Source: Streptomyces sp. NBC_01571
Lineage (GTDB): Bacteria; Actinomycetota; Actinomycetes; Streptomycetales; Streptomycetaceae
Length of the DNA: 64,000 nt
NCBI RefSeq assembly: GCF_026339875.1
Contig: NZ_JAPEPZ010000001.1
Location: forward strand, 1,860,001 to 1,924,000
Direction: 5' to 3'
Shown: piece after piece, positions 55,201 through 63,792 of the stretch
How the letters are laid out: the number at the start of each line of letters is the position of its first letter
Position numbering within the stretch: position 1 is the stretch's first letter
Notes under the pieces: generated by a model
The model's database searches: none
The model's input: only the letters and a program-made list of their open reading frames with translations
Told to the model about the DNA's origin: nothing
Position numbers and translations under genes: made by a program

Positions 55201-56287
55201 GAGCGGCAAGACGCACCGGTCGTACCGTGACAGCAAGCAGATCAGCCAGGATCTCGACAAGGTCATCGGCGGCAAGACCGAGGGCCGGGTCTCCTACACG
55301 ATGAACACCAAGGAAGAGCCGCTGATCAGCTACAACGACATGGCATTCCTCTCGCCGCGCAACTCGATCGTCTTCCGGGCCGGCGACGCGCCGATCTGGA
55401 ACCGCAACCAGACGATCCTGCCGATGTCGTTCCGGCTGCTGGGCAACACGATCAAGCACCCGGGGCACACGTACTCGCTGCAGACGATCCCGACGCTGTC
55501 CAGTGCCATGGACTTCGACGTGCGAATGAACCAGCCGGACTTCGTGAAGATGCTGGAGAAGCGCATGCGGCAGGCAGTCAAGGCCGCAGACGCGAAGGCG
55601 CAGTACAAGGAGATCTACAGCTACCAGGAGGTCGACATCGAGCGCCTGGATCCCGATGTCTACGCCGACGAGGTCATGGAGGTCATCACGACGATGACCA
55701 CGGTCGACGAGGGCCAGGACCCCAACGCTCCGGTGGTCGTCGACCCCGACGCGTACGAGGGGATGAGCATGTTCGACGAGGACCAGTTCATCGAGAACGT
55801 CGAGGTCGGGGTTGCGGTCGCCGAGAGTCAGGCGGTCAGCGTCGAGCGGCAGCGTCTGCTCTACGCCGAGGGGACGATCAGCAAGGAGATGCTGGTCAAC
55901 CCCGACGGCTCGGCGAAGGTCAAGAGCCTGGACATCGAGATCGGTGAGGCCTACAAGTCGGCGCAGACCGAGTTGGAACAGGATCGCGAGCACTTCTCGG
56001 TCGGCGGCGACGGCGAGCTGCGCAGCGCCGACGGGTCTCAGACGTACATCAGCCAGATCCGCTCGGACGCGTACGCCCATGCGGCCCGCCGGATCAACGG
56101 CCATGTGAACAACGAGGACTCGCGGGTGTTCGCGGAGGGGGACGTCACCGAGGAGGACCTGAAGTCCCTGGCGACGGTGATGGTCCACTCGGCCTTCTAC
56201 CAGTACCTGGCCTCACTGCCGAGCTGGGAGGTGCTGGCCGACGGCCGGTTCGACCGGGCCATGGCCATCGAGATGAACTCGAAGTAG
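52241..56287 (+). CDS. VirD4/TraG-type coupling ATPase
   Basis: A 1348-residue protein with two transmembrane helices near the N-terminus (about 48-72 and 183-200), enclosing an outside loop of about 110 residues. The nucleotide-binding site reads LAITRAGKGQTYIEP (K397; VirD4-type TRAGKGQT, lacking the first Gly of a canonical P-loop), followed by VINDPKGELL. The Walker B site is RFMLDELGNLQSEGKG (D912, E913), and LILQTLQQLRDVYGE is the sensor-like stretch of the family. Coupling proteins bring the relaxase-DNA complex to the channel and drive transfer. The protein is far longer than usual (about 600-700), because of insertions between Walker A and B and a long C-terminal acidic region. Confidence 0.85.
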   Translation: MATNRRKATRPKASSWDKISARTPGETLTNRDVHDNQQLDRSTFLTLRSTRPGIVVAVITGVLVMIVAWVFYSLIATAVLSVGASVGSGVPGNGTGKPSVYYVQDTTTGAGGSVVKCYRPLAKDGNPDVKAKCYHSAEAVPVPSWYTAAKDGKPSAEKPAEPKKSETTVGEQLADVSGFKLFITLGSGLMVALIIGTWFSRKVAAANLMNTTSDINQYQNDQHISLPEEIQQNYDWFPDAGAHSSVQVSSMLSHMMLKKKGLGTVEVAQRAKKDVIDEEGNLVYYAGEVMDDDEGDPLTQTLPIIDEDFGDELFEASGLPDDKTLRQKYDTARIPYNPDGKNRDKLGFGSDTYKTVADLIKKDWEFPAYEVQRPAGAYVVDTAPVNTMVLAITRAGKGQTYIEPIIDMWSREKKPSNMVINDPKGELLVKNYVPLVTRGFEPVQFNLINSMKTDIYNPLGLAADAAREGNFTKCALYVENIAGIFFPLDGGEDPVWPNAANNAFKRAAYGLIDFYLEEERELRSAAAVLNMDPALLEQKLDDLWGKATLYNCYQLFVQMSSKKIKNPEAELEKRVKAGEFENNEDALAEEQEKAAAQAFMWEGKADQDMLSLYFNASEELPRNNMRTLVGNAHNALRSMAGAEKMLASVYGIAITAMSFFTDPTISTLTSGKPSQNTDLAGLSFPRRLGVRFAPNYVKRDHLVGQQAVWSAYADPMFTENLGEDFEHEEIVGREGWARYNFKGKFPDDEAWLKLELVNPQTKMLVRTFYFSFTKNYQVSLNGRHYVVEPVTGNKIVKNGVMRELKPVREGGTRDGKILSFQPGDTLYPDTRLDFSGVGNPEKVSYQARAITQTLSRYSESPKALFLVTPPHLMKYAKLILILVKQLFDVSADQAYMTKSNQKPLYRTRFMLDELGNLQSEGKGIDGFETMLSIGLGQEQQFTLILQTLQQLRDVYGESVDKIVQGNTSNIVFLKSTDDSMIETLEKMSGKTHRSYRDSKQISQDLDKVIGGKTEGRVSYTMNTKEEPLISYNDMAFLSPRNSIVFRAGDAPIWNRNQTILPMSFRLLGNTIKHPGHTYSLQTIPTLSSAMDFDVRMNQPDFVKMLEKRMRQAVKAADAKAQYKEIYSYQEVDIERLDPDVYADEVMEVITTMTTVDEGQDPNAPVVVDPDAYEGMSMFDEDQFIENVEVGVAVAESQAVSVERQRLLYAEGTISKEMLVNPDGSAKVKSLDIEIGEAYKSAQTELEQDREHFSVGGDGELRSADGSQTYISQIRSDAYAHAARRINGHVNNEDSRVFAEGDVTEEDLKSLATVMVHSAFYQYLASLPSWEVLADGRFDRAMAIEMNSK

Positions 56288-56319
56288 CCGACGGCCACTT
56301 GGGGCCAGCCAAGGATCAC

Positions 56320-56371
56320 GGCCAGTGCCGAGGTCGTCTCTCGACTAAGGGAGACTGCCTCGGCACTGGCC
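56320..56371 (+). terminator. Long hairpin terminator after the coupling ATPase
   Basis: GGCCAGTGCCGAGG at 56320-56333 pairs with CCTCGGCACTGGCC ending at 56371, with an inner GTCTC/GAGAC stem, followed by TTTCTGG. Confidence 0.75.
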
Positions 56372-56392
56372 TTTCTGGATGATCCCTCACTT

Positions 56393-56422
56393 CCTTTCGA
56401 TAGGCAGAGTAGGCTCTATACA
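56393..56422 (+). promoter_or_regulatory. CCTTTCGA promoter box before the RNA polymerase-like gene
   Basis: CCTTTCGA at 56393-56400. Candidate -10 elements are TAGGCT (56410-56415) and TATACA (56417-56422), a near-perfect actinomycete pair. It lies 64 bases before the ATG at 56464. The spacing to the box is less regular here than at 39230, 46906 and 49962. Confidence 0.5.
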
Positions 56423-56463
56423 TGCTTATGTAACCCCGAGCGTCCGCAGGAGGCTGATTGACT

Positions 56464-59400
56464 ATGAAGAAGGCACACGGACTGCGCAGGTACTTCTATG
56501 AGTACGTCTACTACAAGGCAGTCGAGCAGGCCCGGGATCAGACCGGACAGGTCATCCCGATCTCCCAGGCCAAGGCGATCCGCGCCCGGGTCGACGAGAT
56601 CCTCGGACAGCGGGGCACCGCGCTGGCCGACCCGCGGCTGGGCGCCACGGACTGCCTCACCGCCATCGACCAGGCATTCGCGGAGAAGGTGTCCGACTAC
56701 GAGCCGCAGTTCGGTGACCATTCCCCGCAGAACGAGAGCTACCAGCAGTCGCAGCGGGAGTTCATCCGTGCCACCGGCGTCGGTGCCCAGGCCGACCCGA
56801 AGTCGGCCCGGCTGCCGATCAGCCCCTACGACCCCGACTGGTCCGAACGCGCGACCGTGAAGCGCGCCGGGACTGCGCTGGTGTACCTGCCGGACGAGAC
56901 GATCGCACGCGTGGCCGGCGGCGAGGTGGAGACCCTGGCCGATCCCCGTCGCGGGAACATGGTGCTCTGGCGCATCGACGACGAGGGCAAACCTTTCGAG
57001 GCCGGCCGAGCGATGACGAACGATGACGCCGCTGGGCTCACCGCGCTGATGGACAAGATGAGCCAGCAGGAGTACGACCAGGTCCGCGAGTGGGTCATCG
57101 ACGGCGGCCGGGATCCCCAGACGAACCGTGTCGACCGCAACCGCTTCATGTCCCGGCGCGCCGTGGCACGCTCGGCAGCACTGCTCGAAGAGCTGAAGGC
57201 CCAGGGCGTGTCCTACGAGGTGATGCGCGACCGCGAGCCCGGTCAGATCAAGGCGAAGATCGCCCAGACCGGCATGGAGATCCGCCTCACCGACACGCGC
57301 CAGGAGGAGTACGCCGGAGCCCGGATTTACGACAACGGCACCGTGCTGCGCTACTCGACGAACTACCGGGTCCCCGGCGGCATGGCGGTCTACTCCCCCT
57401 CGCCGACGGAAGCCGTTCAGCTGCTGCGCTTCGCCCAGGGCCACCGCATCGAGCGCACGGATCTTCCGGGGCACGCCGCCGGCGAGATGGGCACGACGCA
57501 CCAGGAGCGCGGCCGTGGCCGCACGCTGGTGGATGTGCCCGACAGCTACCACGTCGACCGGGAGTCGATGTTCGTGGTCGGCAACTATGTGGCCCCGGGC
57601 GAGTCCGGTCCCCGGCCCGGGTCGAAGGTGATGCTGCGCCGGGACGCGAAGAACCGCTCCCTGCCGACCTTCTTCATCGACGCCCAGCCCGCTGAGGCCT
57701 ACGCGAAGGCCGCCGTCGAGAGCGCGCGGCAGAACCTGCAGGCAGCTCTTGGCGTCGAAGACCTGATCGCTCGTGCTGAGGCCGAGCTGGAGCGAACCGG
57801 CGGACAGCTGGATGCGATCGAGCCGCCGGAGTACTCGGCTGACTCTGAGGTCGCTGCGATCCAGCGCTCCTACTGGGACGTCCTCACCGGCGCGCACAGC
57901 GATCTGCTGCGCCCGGGGGCGACCGAAGAGATGTACCAGGAAAGGCTGGAGGAGATCGGCGAGTTGCAGGCCGAGGAGGTGCCCGAGATGGGCAACCTCG
58001 TCTACGGCGGCACCGCCGTCGAGAAGGTCCGGCAGCACGCCGAGGACGTCCCCTTCGAACTCATCGGGACCTGGGAGGCGGAGCCCCACGACGTCGACGG
58101 CGAGTGGGTCGACCAGCGCTTCAACCCGGACCGGGTGGCGCGGTACATGACCAGCCCCACCGGGCAGTGGTCGAACCTCGACAACCTCGCCTCGGCGCTT
58201 CGTCGTTGCGGAATCTCCCCCGACGAGATGATGGGCTCGACCTTCCAGACGACCCGGTTCAAGGACCGGCTCGTCCGTTTCGACGCCGAGCGCTCCGTGC
58301 CGATCGCCGATCACGAATCTGCATTCATGCGGCGCATCGGGGCCACCGTGCGCGAGAGCATCGAGCGCAACGCGGCGACGGTCTCCGAGATCCTGGTCGA
58401 CGAGCAGGGCGTCATCCGCTGGAGCGGCGAGAAGCAGCGCCGTGACGGCAAGGGGACTCCGATCTCGGGTGAGATCGGCCAGGTCTTCGATGTCGGCGAG
58501 TACGGCGAGATCACCACCGCCTTCGCCAGCGGGGATAACGCCCTGGTCGTGCCGGGCTACGAGGCCACGATCACGGCCCAGACTCCGGGCGAGGCTCCGA
58601 CCTCGGTCGAGGAACGCACGCGCCTGCGCGGCTACGAGCAGCTCATGCACGAGCGCATCCAGTACCAGATCGCCGGCGACCTCATCGCCGGGCGCAGCGA
58701 GACCGGCGAGCCCTCCTCGCTCAACGCGGTCTACTCGCAGCTGTACGGCACGAAGCACCCGATCGACTTCATCGAGCGCGCCACCACGTACCAGCTCGAC
58801 GAGTCCACCGGCGAGATCAAGGAGCACCTGGACGAGTGGACGGCCGCGATCCTGCAGACCGAGGCGCGCCGTGTGCGCTACTCCAACGAAATCAAGGCCG
58901 GCTCGACGATCTACGCCGAGTACCGGGCCCAGCGCGACCAAACTGACCCGGCTGACGACAACCGCTTCGACGCCTGGCGGCTCACCGGCGGGCGGAACAT
59001 GACGGTACTCACCGGCAAGGACCGGAACAACGTCGCTGCGCCCAGCGGCTACTTCGACCCGGTGATGACCGGAGGCGCGACCAACCAGGGCATCGTGCGG
59101 TACCTGACCACTCAGGCCCAGGTCGACGCCGACGGCCGGATCGTGCCGGGCGACGAGAGCGTGGCCGGACAGCGTGCGCCGCTCATGGCTCTCCCCGAGC
59201 TCGAGACGCTGCGGTACGACCCGTTCGACCGCCAGCAGATGACGGCCTCGACGATCATGCAGTCTTCTGAGGTCACCGCGCCGGCGAAGACGGCGCTGAT
59301 GACCTTCGGCGGCTGGACGGCTGATGACCCGATCGTGGTGTCGAAGGAGTTCGCCGAGCGCCACCGCATCCGCGGCGCCGGCGGCCAGGAGCGCGATCTC

Positions 59401-62010
59401 GTCGTGGGCGACAAGATCTCGGATCTGCACGGCAACAAGGGCGTGATCTCGCTGATCGTCGACCGGGACATGCCGCTGCAGGACGCGCAGGAGCAGGATG
59501 TCGTCGAAGAGGTCAACTGGTTCCGGGCCAACCCGGGCCTGGACGTAGTGATGAGCCCGTTCAGCCTGATCTCCCGGCGCAACGCGGGCTCGGCGCGCGA
59601 GCTGATGAGCGGAAACGTCTCCGACCTGCGCTCCCCCAACGGAGAACTGCGGCCGAGTGCCCTGGGCGAGATGCGCTTCGTGGTCACCCACATGGCCGTC
59701 GACGAGAAGACAAAGATCTACGACGACGAGCAGGTGCGTGCTGGCAAGGGCCGCAAAGCCTCCTCGCAGCTGGCCTGGGCGCTGCAGTCTCAGGACTGCC
59801 CGGCGATCATGCGCGAGTTCTACGGCCACAACAGCGGGGCCGAGTCGAACCTGCGCGAGTACCTGCTGGTGACCGGCATGGACATGGAGGCTGACGGCAC
59901 ACTGCGGGTGGTCGGCCAGGCCGAGGGCATCGACGAGCGCCCCGAGCGCCGGTTCATCCCGATGCCCGAGCTGCTGCGCACTCAGCCGCGCAAGGAGGGC
60001 CAGCTCCCGGGACTGAACACCACGGCGATGCGCAAGTCCTTCGGCAATCTCATCGGCGACCGCGGCGGCGACATGGAGATCCCGTTCCCGCTCACGTATC
60101 CGACCGGTGAGCAGACCGAGACGGTGAGCGCGAGCTCGTGGAAGCTGCCGGTGATGTCCTCACATCTGCGCAGTGGCCAGGAGTTCGAGGACGGGTCCTC
60201 CGTCACGCACGACTACACCCGCAGCTACCAGGACGTCTTCGTCGAGGCCTGCCGCTACCGCTACATGACCGAGCAGCTGGACGGCCAGGGTCTGTCCGCG
60301 GAAAAGCGCTCCGAGGTGCGCCGCGGCATGAGCGAGTCGGTCTCGCGCGCTCAGCGCGCCTTCGAGGCGATCACGACCGACGTGCAGAACCGGGTGCTCA
60401 CGGGCAAGAACAACATCTTCAAGACCGGGCTGATGGCCTCGCGGTTGACCGACTCGGCGACGATGGTGTGGACTGCGGACCCGCGGCTGGACGTCGACCA
60501 GGTTGCGCTGAGCTCGGTCAAGGCCGAGCAGCTGGGGCTGGCCGAGGGTGACCACGCGCTGGTGTGGCGTGACCCGGTGCTCCGTGACGCCGGCGTGCGT
60601 TACATGCGGGTCGCGATCGACGACCGGCTCACCGGTGCCGCGATCAACCCGGTGATGGACGCCTGCTTCGACGGCGACTTCGACGGCGACTCGGTCGCCG
60701 TGGTGAAGCTGCACAGCGAGGCCGCCAAGGGGGAAGCCCTGGCGAAGCTCTCGGTGCCGGCCAACCTGCTGGACACCGGCGTGGTCAAGGGCGACGGCTC
60801 GCACCCGCTGGCCATGCAGGTCTCGCTGGACACCCAGGTCGCGCTCTCCAAGGACACTGCTCTGGCTGAGGAGCTGGAGAGCTCGCGCAGCGAGGCGAAC
60901 CGGCTCCGGCTGCAAGCGCTCACGGGCGCAGAGTCGCCTGAGGACATCAAGCTCGACCAGCAGGTCGTGACGGAGGAGCTGAGCGCGCTGTACCGCCAGG
61001 CGCAGCGTGGCGAGTTCGGCGCGGCACTGACGTTCTCGGACCGCGAGGCGCACCTGCAGAGCGTGCGCGAGGTCTGCGTCGAGACCGGTGCCAAGGGCAG
61101 CGAGAAGAAGCTCACCGACTACGCCCGGAACCTGGGCGATGCGCAGGGCACGCCCGGCATCACGCAGGCCGACCAGGAAGCCTCGATGTTCGCCACGGCG
61201 ATCAAGGCTCACGGCACCGGCCTGGGCGGCTCGTTCAGCCAGCGCGCCGTGCGCGCGCTGCGCGGCGAAGACCTCAAGGCCGTCCTGGAGGTCACCTACC
61301 CGGTGACCCAGTCGATCCTGCAGGCCAAGCACGACGCCGCCGAGGCCCGGCACAAGTATGCGATGCTCCAGGGCCCCGGCCGCGAGCTCTGGAGGGGCCG
61401 CAGCATCGAACACGTCGGCCCCGGTCAGTGGCGCACGGCATTCCTCGACGGTGAGCCCGTCCAGGCCACGGCCGAGGAGTGGGAGAAGAAGTTCATCGAG
61501 TTCTACGAGTCCAAGGAGGGCTTCGGCGTCACGGTCAACCCGGCCTACGTGGCCCGCGTGGCCAGTTCGCTGGAGGACCCGAAAACCGGGCTCATCCGCA
61601 ACCTCGAAGAGGACCCGTCGCTGCGGGGCACCGTCATGGACCGGATGGCCTACGGCGGTGGCTTCGAGGCGCTCGTGCAGGCGGCCAAGAACCGCGAGAG
61701 CGTCTACGACGGCGAGAAGAACGAGCAGTTCGCGTCCTCGGGGACCCGGAAGGCCCGTGCGGAGATGTCCCGGCAGCTCGAGCAGCTGAGCTCCGCCGAG
61801 GCGCAGGGCCTGGACAGCGCTGCGATCGCCGTCGATGACTCGGCGGTCAAGCGCGACGTGATCTCTCAGGACGCGGGGGCCTCCCGCACCCGCGGCTCGC
61901 ACCGCCGCTCTGCGCATGCCGTGGGCGTGGGCGCGTCGCGCCCGGTCTACACGCCGAGCATCGAGATCGATCAGCCGCAGGGCGACGACGACTACGGGGC
62001 GGGCTACTGA
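56464..62010 (+). CDS. Single-chain two-barrel RNA polymerase (fused beta/beta'-like)
   Basis: An ATG at 56464 follows AGGAGG; a TTG at 56458 is possible. The 1848-residue protein has the beta-type motif GDKISDLHGNKGVIS with K984 and K992, eight apart like the two NTP-contacting Lys of bacterial RpoB, then VMSPFSLISRRNAGSARELM, LGEMRFVVTHMAVDEKTK and SSQLAWALQSQ in RpoB order. Further on come VWRDPVLRDAGVRYM and ACFDGDFDGDSVAV with D1405, D1407 and D1409, the Mg-binding DFDGD of beta', and a trigger-loop-like TQSILQAKH (Q1616, H1623, the beta' spacing). The first 900 residues are novel. Two-barrel single-chain polymerases are known from phage (YonO) and killer plasmids. No sigma factor is nearby. 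Its stop is one base before the next gene. Confidence 0.85.
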   Translation: MKKAHGLRRYFYEYVYYKAVEQARDQTGQVIPISQAKAIRARVDEILGQRGTALADPRLGATDCLTAIDQAFAEKVSDYEPQFGDHSPQNESYQQSQREFIRATGVGAQADPKSARLPISPYDPDWSERATVKRAGTALVYLPDETIARVAGGEVETLADPRRGNMVLWRIDDEGKPFEAGRAMTNDDAAGLTALMDKMSQQEYDQVREWVIDGGRDPQTNRVDRNRFMSRRAVARSAALLEELKAQGVSYEVMRDREPGQIKAKIAQTGMEIRLTDTRQEEYAGARIYDNGTVLRYSTNYRVPGGMAVYSPSPTEAVQLLRFAQGHRIERTDLPGHAAGEMGTTHQERGRGRTLVDVPDSYHVDRESMFVVGNYVAPGESGPRPGSKVMLRRDAKNRSLPTFFIDAQPAEAYAKAAVESARQNLQAALGVEDLIARAEAELERTGGQLDAIEPPEYSADSEVAAIQRSYWDVLTGAHSDLLRPGATEEMYQERLEEIGELQAEEVPEMGNLVYGGTAVEKVRQHAEDVPFELIGTWEAEPHDVDGEWVDQRFNPDRVARYMTSPTGQWSNLDNLASALRRCGISPDEMMGSTFQTTRFKDRLVRFDAERSVPIADHESAFMRRIGATVRESIERNAATVSEILVDEQGVIRWSGEKQRRDGKGTPISGEIGQVFDVGEYGEITTAFASGDNALVVPGYEATITAQTPGEAPTSVEERTRLRGYEQLMHERIQYQIAGDLIAGRSETGEPSSLNAVYSQLYGTKHPIDFIERATTYQLDESTGEIKEHLDEWTAAILQTEARRVRYSNEIKAGSTIYAEYRAQRDQTDPADDNRFDAWRLTGGRNMTVLTGKDRNNVAAPSGYFDPVMTGGATNQGIVRYLTTQAQVDADGRIVPGDESVAGQRAPLMALPELETLRYDPFDRQQMTASTIMQSSEVTAPAKTALMTFGGWTADDPIVVSKEFAERHRIRGAGGQERDLVVGDKISDLHGNKGVISLIVDRDMPLQDAQEQDVVEEVNWFRANPGLDVVMSPFSLISRRNAGSARELMSGNVSDLRSPNGELRPSALGEMRFVVTHMAVDEKTKIYDDEQVRAGKGRKASSQLAWALQSQDCPAIMREFYGHNSGAESNLREYLLVTGMDMEADGTLRVVGQAEGIDERPERRFIPMPELLRTQPRKEGQLPGLNTTAMRKSFGNLIGDRGGDMEIPFPLTYPTGEQTETVSASSWKLPVMSSHLRSGQEFEDGSSVTHDYTRSYQDVFVEACRYRYMTEQLDGQGLSAEKRSEVRRGMSESVSRAQRAFEAITTDVQNRVLTGKNNIFKTGLMASRLTDSATMVWTADPRLDVDQVALSSVKAEQLGLAEGDHALVWRDPVLRDAGVRYMRVAIDDRLTGAAINPVMDACFDGDFDGDSVAVVKLHSEAAKGEALAKLSVPANLLDTGVVKGDGSHPLAMQVSLDTQVALSKDTALAEELESSRSEANRLRLQALTGAESPEDIKLDQQVVTEELSALYRQAQRGEFGAALTFSDREAHLQSVREVCVETGAKGSEKKLTDYARNLGDAQGTPGITQADQEASMFATAIKAHGTGLGGSFSQRAVRALRGEDLKAVLEVTYPVTQSILQAKHDAAEARHKYAMLQGPGRELWRGRSIEHVGPGQWRTAFLDGEPVQATAEEWEKKFIEFYESKEGFGVTVNPAYVARVASSLEDPKTGLIRNLEEDPSLRGTVMDRMAYGGGFEALVQAAKNRESVYDGEKNEQFASSGTRKARAEMSRQLEQLSSAEAQGLDSAAIAVDDSAVKRDVISQDAGASRTRGSHRRSAHAVGVGASRPVYTPSIEIDQPQGDDDYGAGY

Positions 62011-62011
62011 A

Positions 62012-63751
62012 ATGGCACAGCACAAGGAACTGGGAACGGGCCCTGCGGGCCGCCCGCGCGCGGCCAAGGAGCTTCCGGTGGACGACGATCGGCAGCAGGC
62101 CGACGAGCCGCAGAGCAGCGCATACGCCTACTGGGACTCGCGCTCGGACGAGCCGATCGACGCCGAGGTGATCGACGAGCCCGGACCGGAGGACGCAGAC
62201 GGTTCGCGCGCCTGGCGCGAGCGGCTCCGGGACCGCGCCCGCGGGTTCTTCGGCGCGAAGACACAGGATCGGATGGCCGACCGCGAGCGCGTGCACGGGA
62301 TCGACGTCGACCGGGCAGAGGACGAGACCGAGGGCCTGGAACAGCGCGAGCAGCTGCTCAAGCTTCGGGCGGAGACGCGGCTGGCCGGCGAGAAGTACAT
62401 GGCCTCGCTGCGTGACTCGAAGCTGCTGGTGCCCGGCTTCAACGACGAGGAACGGACGCAGGAGCTCGGCGTCATGCACCACGTCTACATGCAGATGATG
62501 ATGCAGTCGTGTCTCAAGCCGCTCTCGCGCGGAGTGAATGCCAACTCGATCATCCAGGCCGTCGGCATGGTGATGACGATGCGGATGCTCGCCCCGGACT
62601 TCAAGAAGGAGATGGACAGCTACCTTCAGCCCCTCAAGGACAAGATCCAGGAACGCATCGACACCAGGACCCGCGGCATGATCGCCTCTGCCGAGAGCGG
62701 CATCGCGCACCGGCAGAGGATCTTCAAGGACGTGCCGAGCGACGCCCGGCGCGAGCGCCTCATCGGCAGCACCGATCCGCGTGACCACCTGACGAAGAAG
62801 TGGCGCAAGCGCTTCGACGCCATGCAGCACCGTGAGCGCGGCCACCGGGAGATGTTCACCCCGGACTCGGCAGCCATGACCGAGGTCGCGCTCATGGAGA
62901 ACGCCTTCTGGAAGATGCGTGAGCCGGGCGCGGACGCCGGCCTGATCCGCGACAGCTACCGGGCGATGCGCAAGCGGCTGCACGAGCAGATGCGCGAAGA
63001 CGGCCTGGAGCGCCAGGAGGTCGTCCAGCGCGCGCGAATGATCATCGGCGAGCGGATGGAGTACGAGCCCGAGCTGCGCACGATGTTCAACGGCGTGGCC
63101 CACGGCCGGATCGTCAAGGCTCCCGCGCACGAGGAGCGGATCGCAGGCTCCGACCGGGTCCGCACGGTCTGGAGCGGGGAGTTCGACGACCAGCTGGGTC
63201 AGCGTCTGCCCGAGGACGGGATGTTCACGCTGCGCCGGCCCATGGATGCGGACGCCCACCAGGTCCAGCTCGCCGAGACGATGAAGACCTCGCTGCTCGA
63301 CGCGCTGGGCCGCAGCGACCAAGAGGGCTACGGGGGCAACATGCTCGGCTACCTGGTCGGCTTCGCGGCACAGAAGCAGGGCCTGGACACCAGCGGACTG
63401 CCCGACACGCTCCAGCACCGCCTGGACCAGTCCGAGGTGATGATCGCGAGCATGGACATCGACGGCCTGCCGCCCGAGGAGCAGCAGCGGGTCTACTCCA
63501 ACGCTTACGTCGACGCGATGGAGGCGGTGAACGAGAAGTACCCGGATCTTGAGGCCGAGCTGAAGCGGAGCCTCGGGGAGAACTGGCAGCAGACGCTGCA
63601 GACGGCGGTCGACGACCCGGGTGCCTTCTTCGAGGAGCAGCGGCTCAAGCCGCGGTCGCGCCCTACGGGTCCGTCGTCCGAGCAGGAGGCCGGCCCGCAG
63701 AACGAGAGCCCGAACGCTGAGGCCGATTCCGAGGACTACCAGCCCGCCTGA
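62012..63751 (+). CDS. Unknown helical protein translated with the RNA polymerase-like protein
   Basis: The ATG at 62012 lies two bases after the previous stop; 579 residues. An acidic, disordered N-terminus (about 1-75) is followed by a helical protein (LLKLRAETRLAGEKYMASLR, MHHVYMQMMMQSCLKPLSRG, VNANSIIQAVGMVMTMRMLA, FKKEMDSYLQPLKDKIQERI). No known domain is seen, and no Cys or His cluster, zinc site or helix-turn-helix that would identify a transcription factor. The tight coupling to the polymerase gene makes it the first candidate for an accessory subunit or template-recruiting factor (inference). It has no membrane segment. Confidence 0.7.
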   Translation: MAQHKELGTGPAGRPRAAKELPVDDDRQQADEPQSSAYAYWDSRSDEPIDAEVIDEPGPEDADGSRAWRERLRDRARGFFGAKTQDRMADRERVHGIDVDRAEDETEGLEQREQLLKLRAETRLAGEKYMASLRDSKLLVPGFNDEERTQELGVMHHVYMQMMMQSCLKPLSRGVNANSIIQAVGMVMTMRMLAPDFKKEMDSYLQPLKDKIQERIDTRTRGMIASAESGIAHRQRIFKDVPSDARRERLIGSTDPRDHLTKKWRKRFDAMQHRERGHREMFTPDSAAMTEVALMENAFWKMREPGADAGLIRDSYRAMRKRLHEQMREDGLERQEVVQRARMIIGERMEYEPELRTMFNGVAHGRIVKAPAHEERIAGSDRVRTVWSGEFDDQLGQRLPEDGMFTLRRPMDADAHQVQLAETMKTSLLDALGRSDQEGYGGNMLGYLVGFAAQKQGLDTSGLPDTLQHRLDQSEVMIASMDIDGLPPEEQQRVYSNAYVDAMEAVNEKYPDLEAELKRSLGENWQQTLQTAVDDPGAFFEEQRLKPRSRPTGPSSEQEAGPQNESPNAEADSEDYQPA

Positions 63752-63792
63752 GGGCGATCCGAGAACACGAACAAGGAGCAGGAGGAAGGGCC

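Noticed and set aside
56416..59829. 1137-residue antisense frame opposite the polymerase-like gene
   Set aside because: Low-complexity His/Arg/Val/Leu composition typical of antisense frames in high-GC DNA; no motif.
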